Assembly (NCBI RefSeq): GCF_004340465.1 | Contig: NZ_SLVV01000019.1 | Coordinates: 1-57,993 of the forward strand | DNA from: Mesobacillus foraminis | GTDB taxonomy: Bacteria > Bacillota > Bacilli > Bacillales > Cytobacillaceae | Direction of reading: 5' to 3' | DNA length: 57,993 nucleotides | In this document: piece by piece, positions 34,576 to 43,686 of the stretch | Layout: every line of letters begins with the position of its first letter | How positions within the stretch are numbered: the first letter of the stretch is position 1 | Position numbers and translations under genes: made by a program | Notes under the pieces: model-generated | The model's database searches: none | Told to the model about the DNA's origin: nothing | What the model saw: the letters and a program-made list of their open reading frames with translations, nothing else

Positions 34576-35068
34576 TTATCCTCTTAAGTATTGTTTAATC
34601 TCTTCGATTTGTCCAATATGACGCAGTTCAAGGCTGCCGATGAATTCCAGTGTCTGCTTTAAGCTGAGCATTCCAAAAGCAGGATGGAAAATCGATTTGT
34701 CAAGAAGTGTCCCGGGGTCTGTTTTATTGAGCACAGCTATGACCTTTCCTCTTGAGTCATTCAGTCTCGAAACGAGCTCTTCCCTGCTTTTAAACTCGGA
34801 AGATGGCTCAATCGGGGACTTTCTTTTTTTCGTCCGGTCCGTCACCTGGGACAGATCCCTTTCCTCGGCCCTTTGTCCCGGTTCACTCAATGCCTTGTTT
34901 ACAAGGGAAATAAAATAAGACTCGATTCTGCTGTACATGGTGCAGCACCTGGGCAATGCTCCAGCTTCCTGAGCCAGGTGCCTGGTTCAACTGCAGGTCA
35001 GATAAACCTGCAAAGCTTTCCATTAACTTCTTTCTCGTTTCCTGAAGCTGCTCAAGCATGATCTGCAT
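34576..35068 (-). pseudogene. DinB family protein, frameshifted
   Basis: Two frames together make one DinB-like four-helix protein. The first (35068 to about 34938) gives MLEQLQETRKKLMESFAGLS and GSWSIAQVLHH. The second gives YSRIESYFISLVNKAL through GSLELRHIGQIEEIKQYL. The switch requires one missing base close to 34935-34942 (after CACCAT). The metal-binding histidines near HH and the C-terminal LRHIGQI are both still encoded. This is either a true pseudogene or a sequencing error. GAGGTGA precedes the ATG codons at 35068 and 35059. Confidence 0.82.
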
Positions 35069-35108
35069 TCACCTCACCACATTATTACTTAATTAAATTA
35101 CATTGGTG

Positions 35109-36266
35109 TTAATTTTCCAGGCGCTGAATAATGGTGGCATTAGCCATTCCATGGCCTTCGCACATGGTCTGCAGCCCATACCTGCCCCCAGTCCGTTCCA
35201 GTTCATGCATCATGGATACCATCAGCCGGGCACCGCTTGCGCCGAGCGGATGCCCAAGAGCTATGGCTCCTCCGTTTGGGTTCAGCTTTTTCTTGGGAGC
35301 ACCCGTCGCTTTCAACCAGGCCATTGGTACAGGAGCAAAGGCTTCATTCACCTCAAAAACATCAATATCCTCGATGGTAAGCCCGGCTTTTTCCAGCACC
35401 TTCTCCGTTGCAGGGATTGGCCCTGTCAGCATCATCGTCGGATCCGAACCAACTACTGCTCTGGTATGCACAAGGAATCGTGGCTTCAGTCCCAGCTCCT
35501 CCGCTTTATCACGAGACATCAGGAGCAATGCTGCTGCACCATCACTGATTTGGCTCGAATTGCCTGCATGTATGACTCCATCCTGCTTAAAGACTGTTTT
35601 TAACCCTGACAGGATCTCGGCAGTCGTCCCTTTCCGGGGACCCGAATCCTCGTTGACCATCACCGTTTCGCCGTTTTCCTGAATGACCTTGATCGGCATG
35701 ATTTCCCTGTCAAAATATCCTTCTTCCTGCGCCTTCAGGGCCCGTCTATGGCTCTCGACAGAAAATTCATCCAGCTGCTGCCGGGTAAATCCATACACTT
35801 CAGCAATTCTTTCTGCTGACAACCCCTGATGGATCATTTCATATTTCCCCTCCAGCTGGGTACTGAATGGTTTCGCCTCTCCATAATTGGATCCCATCGG
35901 GACTCGCGACATACTCTCAACCCCGCCAGCAATGACAACATCCATGTCCCCCGATATAATAGCTTGAGCTGCAAAATGTACAGCCTGCTGACTTGACCCA
36001 CATTGCCGGTCAATCGTAGTTCCCGGCACTTCAATAGGAAAGCCTGCAGTCAGTGCCGCTACCCTTGCTATATCTCCAGCCTGCTCTCCAGCCTGAGTGA
36101 CACATCCCAAAATGACATCTTCGACAAGCGATGCATTGATTCCCGCCCGATTTACAAGCTCCTTTAAAACCTCTGCCGCAAGGATGTCCGGCCGAATGCC
36201 CTTTAGAACTCCATTTCTCCGGCCGACCGGAGTCCTTACTCCCTCTACTATGACGGCTTCACGCAT
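35109..36266 (-). CDS. Acetyl-CoA acyltransferase (thiolase)
   Basis: The 385-residue thiolase has the nucleophilic cysteine in DRQCGSSQQAV (about residue 88), NEAFAPVP, GHPLGASGAR, and the second cysteine and histidine in MCEGHGMANA near the C-terminus. It cleaves or forms 3-ketoacyl-CoA; fatty-acid degradation is most likely. The start at 36266 is 6 bases after AAAGGAAG. It has no beta-oxidation partners nearby. A perfect cre site about 370 bases upstream suggests CcpA repression. Confidence 0.93.
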   Translation of the reverse strand: MREAVIVEGVRTPVGRRNGVLKGIRPDILAAEVLKELVNRAGINASLVEDVILGCVTQAGEQAGDIARVAALTAGFPIEVPGTTIDRQCGSSQQAVHFAAQAIISGDMDVVIAGGVESMSRVPMGSNYGEAKPFSTQLEGKYEMIHQGLSAERIAEVYGFTRQQLDEFSVESHRRALKAQEEGYFDREIMPIKVIQENGETVMVNEDSGPRKGTTAEILSGLKTVFKQDGVIHAGNSSQISDGAAALLLMSRDKAEELGLKPRFLVHTRAVVGSDPTMMLTGPIPATEKVLEKAGLTIEDIDVFEVNEAFAPVPMAWLKATGAPKKKLNPNGGAIALGHPLGASGARLMVSMMHELERTGGRYGLQTMCEGHGMANATIIQRLEN

Positions 36267-36313
36267 GTTCATCTTCCTTTCACCCGCTTGGGCTGACTGA
36301 TTTTATAATCCAT

Positions 36314-36526
36314 TCATTTCAACATTTTCAAGGAATCATACTGTATAGATGCTGCCAACCAGATATTCCAGTATTCTCGGAATCTGGTATTCTTCCATAA
36401 GACTGCTTTGCTCGGGCACACACCTGAAAATCCCCAGTCAGCCTGTAGATAGGGGCAAATAGCCCTGCTGACCCAATTTCTCCTGGAATGCTCCAGGAAC
36501 CCTCCCCTCTTCTTCGCCGTTTTCAT
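36314..36526 (-). pseudogene. Possible remnant of a small gene upstream of the thiolase
   Basis: A strong AAAGGAGG lies 12 bases before an ATG at 36526, but the 70-codon frame does not look like a stable protein. Another frame of the same strand reads more protein-like (FQEKLGQQGYLPLSTG, a TGA, then SLMEEYQIPRILEYLVGSIY). A frameshift plus a stop would explain this. I do not recognise the family. Confidence 0.25.
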
Positions 36527-36625
36527 ACTATGGATATGCCTCCTTTCCAGGAAATTTCCGTATGATTTCTAAAATCTCCTTACTCATCCTTTTGCTAGCA
36601 TGATTGACGCTGCGCCATCATTGTT

Positions 36626-36639
36626 TGTAAACGTTTACA
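36626..36639. promoter_or_regulatory. cre site (CcpA operator)
   Basis: TGTAAACGTTTACA is a perfect 14-bp palindrome matching the cre consensus. It lies about 18-31 bases downstream of the start expected from a minus-strand TATAAT at 36664-36669, so bound CcpA would block transcription toward the thiolase. The -35 of that promoter is weak. Confidence 0.8.
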
Positions 36640-36735
36640 TATTAAGCCAAAAAACTTTACTTTATTATAATGGATTCTAGAAATTAATTTTCATAAATTC
36701 CGAGAATAAGTTACTTTACAATACATCCACATGAA

Positions 36736-36770
36736 AAGAGCGAAGAGAGCCAGCCCTCTCCGCTACTTCA
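36736..36770 (-). terminator. Terminator of the DMT transporter gene
   Basis: On the minus strand GCGGAGAG and CTCTTCGC pair (8 bp, one wobble) around an 8-base loop and are followed by TCTTTTC. Confidence 0.65.
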
Positions 36771-36789
36771 TTTTTACACCAATTAAAAA

Positions 36790-37707
36790 CTAGGCGGCTC
36801 TCCTCACTGATTTCCTTTTCAGCGTCAATTCCTCGAGCGCCCCGGATCCGAATAAGACACCTGCCACGATAAACACCAGCCCGAACAAATGGTACACTGT
36901 CATCTCTTCACCGAGAAAAACGACCGCACCGACCAAAGAGAAGAAAGTATTTAAATTCAGGAAGATGGATGTTTCCGCAGGCCCCACCTTTCCTACAGCA
37001 TAATTGTACAGCATGTGGCCAATGGCGGTTGCAACGATTGCCGAACCGAGAAAGAGGCTCCATAAAAGGATCGATCCAATTCGGATGCTGTGGAGTCCTT
37101 CTGGCTCCAGCCACAGGCCGATAAAAAATAAGACAATGGAACCGAAAACGAGCATATAGCCTGTTAAAAGCCGCGGATCCATTGTGCGTGCCGCTTTAGA
37201 AATCAGGATAAAGCTTGCAGCCTGCGTGAAGATGGAGATAAAAATATAAAAATCCCCAATCGAGATACCGCTCAGGCCTTTCCCCCCTCCCAGCACCGTA
37301 AGCAAGATCCCGACAGTACCGAACAGGAATCCCATTGACCGAATGTAGGTGAGTCTGTTCCCGAGAAAGAGAATGGCCATTAACGCGGTCAGAAGCGGCC
37401 CGAGGCCAAGGATCAGTCCCCCGTTTACAGCTGAGGTTTCCGAGAGGCCCATTCCAAGAAATAAATGATGGCTGGTTACATTCAGCAGGCCGCCTGCAAC
37501 GATATATACATACTCAGACCCTGAGGGTTTCCTGATCTTCTTCAGCAGCGCCAGGATCAGAAACACCACGACTCCTGCAAAGAAAACTCGCAGTGATTGT
37601 ATCGTGATGACAGGAAAGTACCGGACCAGCGTTTTGATTGCTGTCACATTCATCCCCCAGCTAAACATAATGCCTGTCAGGATTAAGTAAATTTTGATAT
37701 TGTTCAA
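36790..37707 (-). CDS. EamA/DMT family transporter
   Basis: The 305-residue protein has ten membrane segments arranged as two EamA repeats, with motifs such as WGMNVTAIK near the N-terminus and the second-repeat region ALMAILFLGNRLTYIRS. Family members export amino acids, nucleosides or other metabolites. The start is TTG at 37707, 6 bases after AAGGG. It is monocistronic, between the thiolase region and the siroheme operon. The substrate is unknown. Confidence 0.88.
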   Translation of the reverse strand: MNNIKIYLILTGIMFSWGMNVTAIKTLVRYFPVITIQSLRVFFAGVVVFLILALLKKIRKPSGSEYVYIVAGGLLNVTSHHLFLGMGLSETSAVNGGLILGLGPLLTALMAILFLGNRLTYIRSMGFLFGTVGILLTVLGGGKGLSGISIGDFYIFISIFTQAASFILISKAARTMDPRLLTGYMLVFGSIVLFFIGLWLEPEGLHSIRIGSILLWSLFLGSAIVATAIGHMLYNYAVGKVGPAETSIFLNLNTFFSLVGAVVFLGEEMTVYHLFGLVFIVAGVLFGSGALEELTLKRKSVRRAA

Positions 37708-37774
37708 GACTTGCCCTTCTTTCAGATCAGCGTTTTACTCTATATCATAACATCGTTCGCTAATCGAAAGATAT

Positions 37775-37806
37775 AAAAAAAGAGGAGAAACCAGAACTGT
37801 TTCTCC
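37775..37806 (-). terminator. Terminator of the nas/siroheme operon
   Basis: On the minus strand GGAGAAAC and GTTTCTCC form an 8-bp stem with a 7-base loop, followed by TCTTTTTTT, just past the sirC stop. Confidence 0.88.
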
Positions 37807-37812
37807 CCATGA

Positions 37813-38433
37813 TTACTCTTGTTCCCTGACAGTTCTTAAAAGCTCCTGCAGCCGTGCTTCCCGATCACAATCCCCATAGAATTCTTTGTCTGTTATTGCA
37901 GTCAAAAGCTGCCTCTTTACAGCCGGGTCTTTTACCTGGTCCAAAATTTTTTTCCGGCTTTCGTGAAGAAACTCGAGGTAGCCCTCGTACTCCCCGCCAT
38001 AAAGCTTTTCAAGCTGCTCCCGAATTTTCCTGGCGAGAATCGGACTTGCTCCCGATGTGGAAACAGCAAGCTTTAATTTTCCCCGATTAACTACGGAAGG
38101 AACCTGAAAGTCTGACTCCTCCTGGTTATCAGCCAGATTCACAATCTGATGTTTCCCAGCCGACCTTTTTACCAGCAGGTTGACTTCTTTGTCATCGGTT
38201 GCAGCAATAATGATGAATGCGTCTTTTATATCATCCGGTGAAAAGAACTTATTCTTCCAGCCCACCTTATTTTCCGCTGCAAAATCCTGCAGCCTTTCAG
38301 TCAAATCGGGGCTGATCACAATTACTTGGGCCCCAGCTTCCAGCAATCCCTCAACCTTGCGCTGGGCTACCTTTCCTCCGCCCACTACCGCTGCCTGCCT
38401 GCCTTTTAATTCGAGAAATACGGGATATGTCAT
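37813..38433 (-). CDS. Precorrin-2 dehydrogenase / sirohydrochlorin ferrochelatase-type protein
   Basis: The 206-residue protein has the N-terminal NAD-binding motif VVGGGKVAQRKVEGLL and NLADNQEESDFQVPS and TSGASPILARKIRE, matching the SirC/Met8/YlnF family. These enzymes oxidise precorrin-2 to sirohydrochlorin; some also insert iron. The start at 38433 follows GAAGGTGATAGG. It is the last gene of the nitrite-reduction operon, overlapping no gene, 13 bases after nasF. A separate ferrochelatase (SirB) would be needed if this one is only a dehydrogenase. Confidence 0.92.
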   Translation of the reverse strand: MTYPVFLELKGRQAAVVGGGKVAQRKVEGLLEAGAQVIVISPDLTERLQDFAAENKVGWKNKFFSPDDIKDAFIIIAATDDKEVNLLVKRSAGKHQIVNLADNQEESDFQVPSVVNRGKLKLAVSTSGASPILARKIREQLEKLYGGEYEGYLEFLHESRKKILDQVKDPAVKRQLLTAITDKEFYGDCDREARLQELLRTVREQE

Positions 38434-38446
38434 CCTATCACCTTCA

Positions 38447-39907
38447 TTACCCGAGAATGCCGCTGTTCTTCGCTTGTGCCAAACATTCAATCAGGCTGGC
38501 TTTATCTGGTTTATCCGGTATCAAATCTGCCTGGTAGTGAAACTCCTTCAGTGCTTCTTCAGAGTTTTGTCCAAGGCAGACAAGATCGGAGTTCCTTAAA
38601 GTCTCCTCCGGAATCAGGCCACTTTCAATTCCTTCCTTCATAAACTGCTTTACTGAAGCTCCTGATGGAAAAATGACTGTATTGACAGTGGCTTCCTCAA
38701 ACATTCGGTTAAAGATCGGGAGGAATTCTGCATCAATTTCCTTTGTACTCGTAATATAAAAGTCATTTTCTTTGAACTGATTTTGGAGGGAGGAGTCCCC
38801 CACGATGAGCAGTTCACCTGTTTCCTGCATTTCGCCCACCAGGTTCGCTTTTAGTCCCTTTTCGTTCAAAGCCCTCACTGATTTCGTTGAACCACCATAA
38901 AGGTCCGCTGTTATTTTCCGGATATCAATCCCCTGTTTAAAAAGAACCTCAAAGAAATCAGTGACACTTTCAGGAGAGGTAAAAAGAATTCGGCCGTAGG
39001 AACCAATTCTAGCCAACAATCCCTTGTCCGCTGGTGCCTTAACTTTTTTCCACCTTGGAAATTCAATTACATCCGCCCCATGATAATCAAGCTCTCTCGC
39101 AAGGCTGCTCTCATTCGTTCCCGTACGGGCAAGAAGGATCTGGCGGCCGAACAATGGCTTCTTTTCGAACCAGCTTAATTTATTGCGGACCGATACAATA
39201 TCACCGACCAAAGTAATGGCAGGATTGGAAAACTTCTCGGCGGCGACCTTCTCTGCGATTGTCTCAAGAGTCCCTTCAAGCGTTTTCTGTCGTCCAAAAG
39301 TTCCCCACTGAATTAAAATGACCGGCGTGTCTGGCCGTTTGCCATGGGCAATCAGGTTATCGCAAATATACGGGAGATTGGAAATTCCCATATAAAATGC
39401 AATCGTATCAATCCCGGAAGCAAAGCTCTTCCAATCTAAATTAGGCTGCCCATTCTTGGATTTGTCGTGGGCAGTGACGACAGCAAAGCTTTCCCCAAAT
39501 TCACGGTGTGTGACAGGAATTCCTGCATAAAGCGGTGCCGCCATCCCCGACGTAACCCCAGGGACAATATCATAGGAAATTCCCTGGTCAGCCAGTGCTT
39601 CTGCCTCCTCACCTACTCTTCCGAAAACCCCGGGGTCTCCTCCTTTTAAACGAACAACCACTTTTCCTTCAAGCGCTTTTTCAACCAGTAAGCGATTGAT
39701 GGCATCCTGCCTCAGGATATGGCGGTCAGGCAGCTTTCCACCATAAATCAGCTCACAGCCTGGCGGGGCAAACTGTAGCAGCTTCGGATTGGCAAGACGG
39801 TCATATAAAATGACATCTGCCTGCTTTATGGCTTCCAATCCTTTTACCGTAATCAGCCCGACTTCTCCGGGCCCAGCTCCAACTAAAAACACTTTCCCTA
39901 TCCCCAT
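38447..39907 (-). CDS. nasF: Uroporphyrinogen-III C-methyltransferase fused to a HemD-like domain
   Basis: The 486-residue fusion has a SUMT domain at about residues 1-250 (VGAGPGEVGLIT, YGGK, VVRLKGGDPGVFGR, GVTSGMAAPLYAGIPVTHR). A uroporphyrinogen-III synthase-like domain occupies about 255-480. B. subtilis NasF has similar length and makes precorrin-2 for siroheme. The start at 39907 follows GAGGGGTGAAGGCAC. The C-terminal domain is divergent, so its synthase activity is uncertain. It lies between nasE and the SirC-type gene. Confidence 0.92.
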   Translation of the reverse strand: MGIGKVFLVGAGPGEVGLITVKGLEAIKQADVILYDRLANPKLLQFAPPGCELIYGGKLPDRHILRQDAINRLLVEKALEGKVVVRLKGGDPGVFGRVGEEAEALADQGISYDIVPGVTSGMAAPLYAGIPVTHREFGESFAVVTAHDKSKNGQPNLDWKSFASGIDTIAFYMGISNLPYICDNLIAHGKRPDTPVILIQWGTFGRQKTLEGTLETIAEKVAAEKFSNPAITLVGDIVSVRNKLSWFEKKPLFGRQILLARTGTNESSLARELDYHGADVIEFPRWKKVKAPADKGLLARIGSYGRILFTSPESVTDFFEVLFKQGIDIRKITADLYGGSTKSVRALNEKGLKANLVGEMQETGELLIVGDSSLQNQFKENDFYITSTKEIDAEFLPIFNRMFEEATVNTVIFPSGASVKQFMKEGIESGLIPEETLRNSDLVCLGQNSEEALKEFHYQADLIPDKPDKASLIECLAQAKNSGILG

Positions 39908-39981
39908 GTGCCTTCACCCCTCTGCTGCAATTTAAAAATAAGAGAGAACATGTTAACTGTTCTCTCCTAAATACATTTATC

Positions 39982-40290
39982 TTATTTTACGACAAAAACC
40001 TGCTCCCCGTCTCTATCTACTTGGTAGATTTTCACCTGTCCCTGATCCGGGGCCTGGACTTTTCCGTCATTTAATGAGATTTTCCAGTCATAAACGGGAC
40101 AATACAAGTATTCACCGCTCACAAGACCTTCTCCAAGTGTCCCGCCTTTTGGATGGGGGCTCCGGTTTTCTACCGCCTTGACCTCTCCGTTTGACAGCCG
40201 GAAAAGCACGATTTGTTCCCCGCCCAGGTCAACCACCTGCCCCGCTCTTTCCGGAAGAGCGGCATAATCAGCAACATGTATTTTTTGCAT
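39982..40290 (-). CDS. nasE: Nitrite reductase small subunit
   Basis: The 102-residue protein has a Rieske-like fold. The cluster ligands are altered: ENRSPHPKGG has Ser in place of the first Cys, and CPVYDWK has Tyr in place of the second His. This is the known condition of NirD-type small subunits, which lack a cluster. It supports the large subunit in NAD(P)H-dependent reduction of nitrite to ammonia. The start at 40290 follows GAGGTGAAAGTA; the longer frame overlaps nasD and is rejected. Confidence 0.92.
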   Translation of the reverse strand: MQKIHVADYAALPERAGQVVDLGGEQIVLFRLSNGEVKAVENRSPHPKGGTLGEGLVSGEYLYCPVYDWKISLNDGKVQAPDQGQVKIYQVDRDGEQVFVVK

Positions 40291-40312
40291 TACTTTCACC
40301 TCTGCTAAAAGT

Positions 40313-42751
40313 TTAAACAAGAATTGGCTTCCCAGGAATTTCACGTTTTTGATAGTACTTTTCCTGAATTTCTTTATTTTCAATAGCTTCGTTCCAAGGC
40401 TCATTGTATTTTTCCAGCGTTTTGTCGAGCCGCTCATTCAATTCTTTCCTTGTGTTTTCATCTGCAAGGATCCCCTTGACATGATCCAGGCCGACGCGCT
40501 CAACCCATTTTGATGTACGTTCCAGATAATTGGCTGTCTCGCGGTAATACTGCATGAAGGCCCCGATGAGCTCCATCACTTCTTCCTTCGTTTTTACGGT
40601 TTCCAGCAAATCACCTGCACGAAGATCGGTACCGCCATTTCCGGCAACATAGATTTCCCAGCCGCCGTCAATGCCGACAACACCAAAATCTTTGATGCCT
40701 GCTTCTGCACAGTTTCGCGGGCAGGCTGATACGCCCATTTTGACTTTATGCGGAGTATCCAGGCGTTCAAATTTCTTCTCAAGCTCAATTCCAAGCCCCA
40801 TGCTGTCCTGGGTTCCAAAGCGGCAGAATTTCGCACCGACACAGGTTTTCACTGTCCTCAGTGTTTTTCCGTAGGCGTAGCCTGATGGCATCCCCAGGTC
40901 TTCCCACATGGCAGGAAGATCTTCTTTATTGACCCCGAACAGTCCGATTCGCTGTCCCCCCGTCAGTTTTACCAGCGGCACATCGTATTTCTCGGCCACT
41001 TCTGCAATCTTCTTGAGATCGGCTGCGGTAGTAACCCCGCCATACATCCTTGGAACCACAGAGTAAGTGCCATCCTTCTGGATGTTGGCATGCATCTTTT
41101 CATTGACCAGGCGAGAATCCCTCTCATCCAAATATTGTTCCTGAAGAATCATCCCAAGGTAATAGTTCAGTGCAGGACGGCATTTAGAGCAGCCTTCCTC
41201 CTGCTTCCAGCCCAGTACATTCATGACTTCCTTAATACTCGTAAGGCCTTTTTCCTTAATTTCGGCTACCACTTCATCTCGGCTAAGGTCCGTGCAGCCG
41301 CAAAGTGCCGTTTTCTTGGCAGCGGTATCGTACTTGTCCCCAAGTGTATGAGCCAGGATATCGGAAATCAGTGATTTACAGCGGCCGCAAGAACGGCCTG
41401 CGTTCGTACAGCTTCCAACTTCATCTACGGTTGTAAGCTCCTTCGTCTTAATCGCATCCACAATCGTTCCTTTTGAAACCCCGTTGCAGCCGCAGACAAT
41501 CTCTTCATTCGCCATGGTCGCTACGTCGCTGGAATCTCCGCCTCCGCCGCAGCAGCCGGATTCAAGGATGGAGACGCTCGTCATGCCGCTCACATCTTCC
41601 TTTTTGACCATCATGCGGAAAAGCCTCGAGCTGTCCTTTGTCTCTCCGTAAAGGACGATTCCGGCAATCGTATTGTCACGGATGAGAATTTTTTTATAAA
41701 CGCCGTCGAATTCGTTGTGAACCTTGATCGCTTTTGTCTTTGGATCGTCTTCAATTTCACCGGCGGAAAACAGGTCCACACCAGAAACCTTCAGTCCAGT
41801 CCCTACAAGGGAACCTTCATATGGCTTTGTTTCCATTCCGCATACGCTGGATGCAAGCACCTTTCCCTGTTCATATAAAGGGGCAACCAATCCATAAACA
41901 ATCTCTCTGTGCTCGGCACATTCACCGACTGCGTACACATTCTGAATATTCGTGCGCATGTAATCATCCACGACGATTCCGCGGTTCACATAAATTCCGC
42001 TGTCTTTGGCCAGCTGGACGTTAGGTTTGATTCCAACGGCCATAACAATCAGGTCGGCCTCAATTTCCGAGCCATCTGTAAATCGAAGTCCCGTTACCCG
42101 GTCTTCACCAAGAATTTCGGCTGTCTGCTTTTCCATCAGGAAGTTCATTCCCTGGCTTTCAAGCTCCTGCTTCAGCATTTTTGAAGCTGCTGCATCCAGC
42201 TGCCTCTCCATCAGATGAGGCATTAAATGGATAACATCCACCTCCATGCCAAGGTTCAGCAAGCCCCGCGCTGCTTCAAGCCCGAGCAAGCCGCCACCAA
42301 TGACCGCAGCTTTTTTATAATCCTTCGCCGTCTTAATCATAATTTCGCAATCTTTTATGTCACGGAATCCCGTAACTCCCGACTTATCAGCACCAGGCAC
42401 TGGCAGAATAAACGAACTGGACCCCGTAGCGATAATCAGTTCATCATAAGGGACCGTGCGTCCCTTTTCAGAAATTACCTGTTTTTTGTCAGGATCGATT
42501 TGGGTGACCGCTTCACCTGTAAATAGTTCGATTTGATTTTCTTTGTACCATTCCCAGCTGTTTAAAATGATATCTTCCACAACAGTATCCCCTTGCAGAA
42601 CTGTTGACAGCTGAATCCGATTATAGTTTGGATGAGGCTCATCCCCAAAAATGGTAATCTTGAAAGCCTCCGGGCTGAATTTCAATATTTCTTCTATAGT
42701 CCTTACACCGGCCATGCCGTTACCTATCATCACTAAATTTTTCTTTTCCAT
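40313..42751 (-). CDS. nasD: Nitrite reductase [NAD(P)H] large subunit
   Basis: The 812-residue flavoprotein has an FAD/NAD-binding domain (residues 1-300, IGNGMAGVRT and AVIGGGLLGLEAARGL), two BFD-like 2Fe-2S segments (CGCNGVSKG; CGCTDLSRDE), and a nitrite/sulfite reductase domain. The siroheme-4Fe4S cysteines are in CVGAKFCRFG and SACPRNCAEAG. It reduces nitrite to ammonium in the cytoplasm. The start at 42751 is 11 bases from AGGAGG. It is the first gene of the operon nasD-nasE-nasF-sirC. No nitrate reductase gene is present in this window. Confidence 0.96.
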   Translation of the reverse strand: MEKKNLVMIGNGMAGVRTIEEILKFSPEAFKITIFGDEPHPNYNRIQLSTVLQGDTVVEDIILNSWEWYKENQIELFTGEAVTQIDPDKKQVISEKGRTVPYDELIIATGSSSFILPVPGADKSGVTGFRDIKDCEIMIKTAKDYKKAAVIGGGLLGLEAARGLLNLGMEVDVIHLMPHLMERQLDAAASKMLKQELESQGMNFLMEKQTAEILGEDRVTGLRFTDGSEIEADLIVMAVGIKPNVQLAKDSGIYVNRGIVVDDYMRTNIQNVYAVGECAEHREIVYGLVAPLYEQGKVLASSVCGMETKPYEGSLVGTGLKVSGVDLFSAGEIEDDPKTKAIKVHNEFDGVYKKILIRDNTIAGIVLYGETKDSSRLFRMMVKKEDVSGMTSVSILESGCCGGGGDSSDVATMANEEIVCGCNGVSKGTIVDAIKTKELTTVDEVGSCTNAGRSCGRCKSLISDILAHTLGDKYDTAAKKTALCGCTDLSRDEVVAEIKEKGLTSIKEVMNVLGWKQEEGCSKCRPALNYYLGMILQEQYLDERDSRLVNEKMHANIQKDGTYSVVPRMYGGVTTAADLKKIAEVAEKYDVPLVKLTGGQRIGLFGVNKEDLPAMWEDLGMPSGYAYGKTLRTVKTCVGAKFCRFGTQDSMGLGIELEKKFERLDTPHKVKMGVSACPRNCAEAGIKDFGVVGIDGGWEIYVAGNGGTDLRAGDLLETVKTKEEVMELIGAFMQYYRETANYLERTSKWVERVGLDHVKGILADENTRKELNERLDKTLEKYNEPWNEAIENKEIQEKYYQKREIPGKPILV

Positions 42752-43140
42752 TGTTAACATTACCTCCTATACCGCTCCTATTTACAGCTTGGTTAAGGTA
42801 TTTATGTGGTGTTCATGTTTACATTGTAAAGCCTAAAATGTGATTATATTTGTGGCATTTGTAACAAAACTGGTAACTTACGCCCCATTTCACAAATATG
42901 TCAAATTTAAAGACCCAAAGCATAATGCTGGGTCTCGGGAATTTCCATTGGGGTTTTGGGATCGTAGCGTCCTTCTACGTGACCTTCCTTCGGTTAAGCT
43001 GCTGCTTAGAAAACAAGCCAATAAAAAAAGCATCCCTTTTCTGGATACTTTAAAATGTCTGGATTCCTATCATGGGATTTTTCAGTTCTGTTCCGATTTA
43101 AATCTTTTATCCGGCAGGCCGGGTCTCCTGTCACGGGATA
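42752..43140. other. Control region upstream of nasD
   Basis: A minus-strand TATAAT at 42843-42848 is a plausible -10 without a good -35, suggesting activator dependence. I looked for TnrA (TGTnA-N7-TnACA) and FNR-type sites and found only partial matches. AGACCC/GGGTCT around 42909-42934 makes a weak hairpin. The rest to 43021 shows no gene. Confidence 0.45.
43022..43049 (-). terminator. Terminator of the SRPBCC-HXXEE pair
   Basis: On the minus strand AGTATCC and GGATGCT pair (7 bp, one wobble) around a 7-base loop and are followed by seven T. Confidence 0.8.
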
Positions 43141-43674
43141 TTATGTGGGCAGAATTTTTGGTGCAATCCTGTGTCCTCCCCATACAATGAGAATCGTTAT
43201 AATGCCGAATGGCAGGTTCAAAAGGAGATCCGGGTAATCAATTACTCTCTCTTGTAACAGCCGATAAAATAAATAGAGAGAATACGGCAATGTAATGACA
43301 AGAGCAGTTCCTGTTCCTAAAGCGTAAATTTTAAACAATATTGTTTGTCCCAGGTGAGTGAATACATGCAGAAACAATAGTAAATTAAATCCAAGGAGCA
43401 TTCCGTAGTATTGTTTCTCGGCGGCAAGATAGGCGGCGATTACATATACCACGAATTGAATAAAGACTGGGATGGAGAATCTTGCTGCAGTGGTCTGGGA
43501 GAGGCTTTGCACAGTGGGCTTCATTCTGCCAGGAATCTTATTTATTACTGCGTTATAATTTTTTTTAAACCACTGTTCCACGAAGATGATCTCTTCAAAA
43601 TCATGCAGCAGAAAGGTTATCGGGAACAGCCAAATCAGGGTACTTATACTTAGTTGATCAGACAGCCACTCCAG
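43141..43674 (-). CDS. HXXEE domain membrane protein with non-standard start
   Basis: The frame encodes an HDFEE motif followed by a protein with four to five membrane segments, matching the HXXEE-domain family. The first ATG/GTG/TTG in the frame is a GTG at 43581, which would cut off HDFEE. An in-frame TAG (43687-43689, also the stop of the upstream gene) limits the start to after 43686. GGGGGAG (43681-43687) precedes ATT at 43677 and CTG at 43674. I therefore propose a CTG start (177 residues), with ATT as the alternative. Function is unknown. Confidence 0.75.
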   Translation of the reverse strand: MEWLSDQLSISTLIWLFPITFLLHDFEEIIFVEQWFKKNYNAVINKIPGRMKPTVQSLSQTTAARFSIPVFIQFVVYVIAAYLAAEKQYYGMLLGFNLLLFLHVFTHLGQTILFKIYALGTGTALVITLPYSLYLFYRLLQERVIDYPDLLLNLPFGIITILIVWGGHRIAPKILPT

Positions 43675-43686
43675 AATGAACTCCCC

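Noticed and set aside
40291-40437. Longer N-terminus for nasE
   Set aside because: It overlaps the end of nasD in another frame, and a GAGGTGAAAGTA site directly precedes the ATG at 40290.
42752-42910. TnrA or FNR binding site upstream of nasD
   Set aside because: Only partial matches to TGTnA-N7-TnACA or TGTGA-N6-TCACA were found. None was good enough to list.
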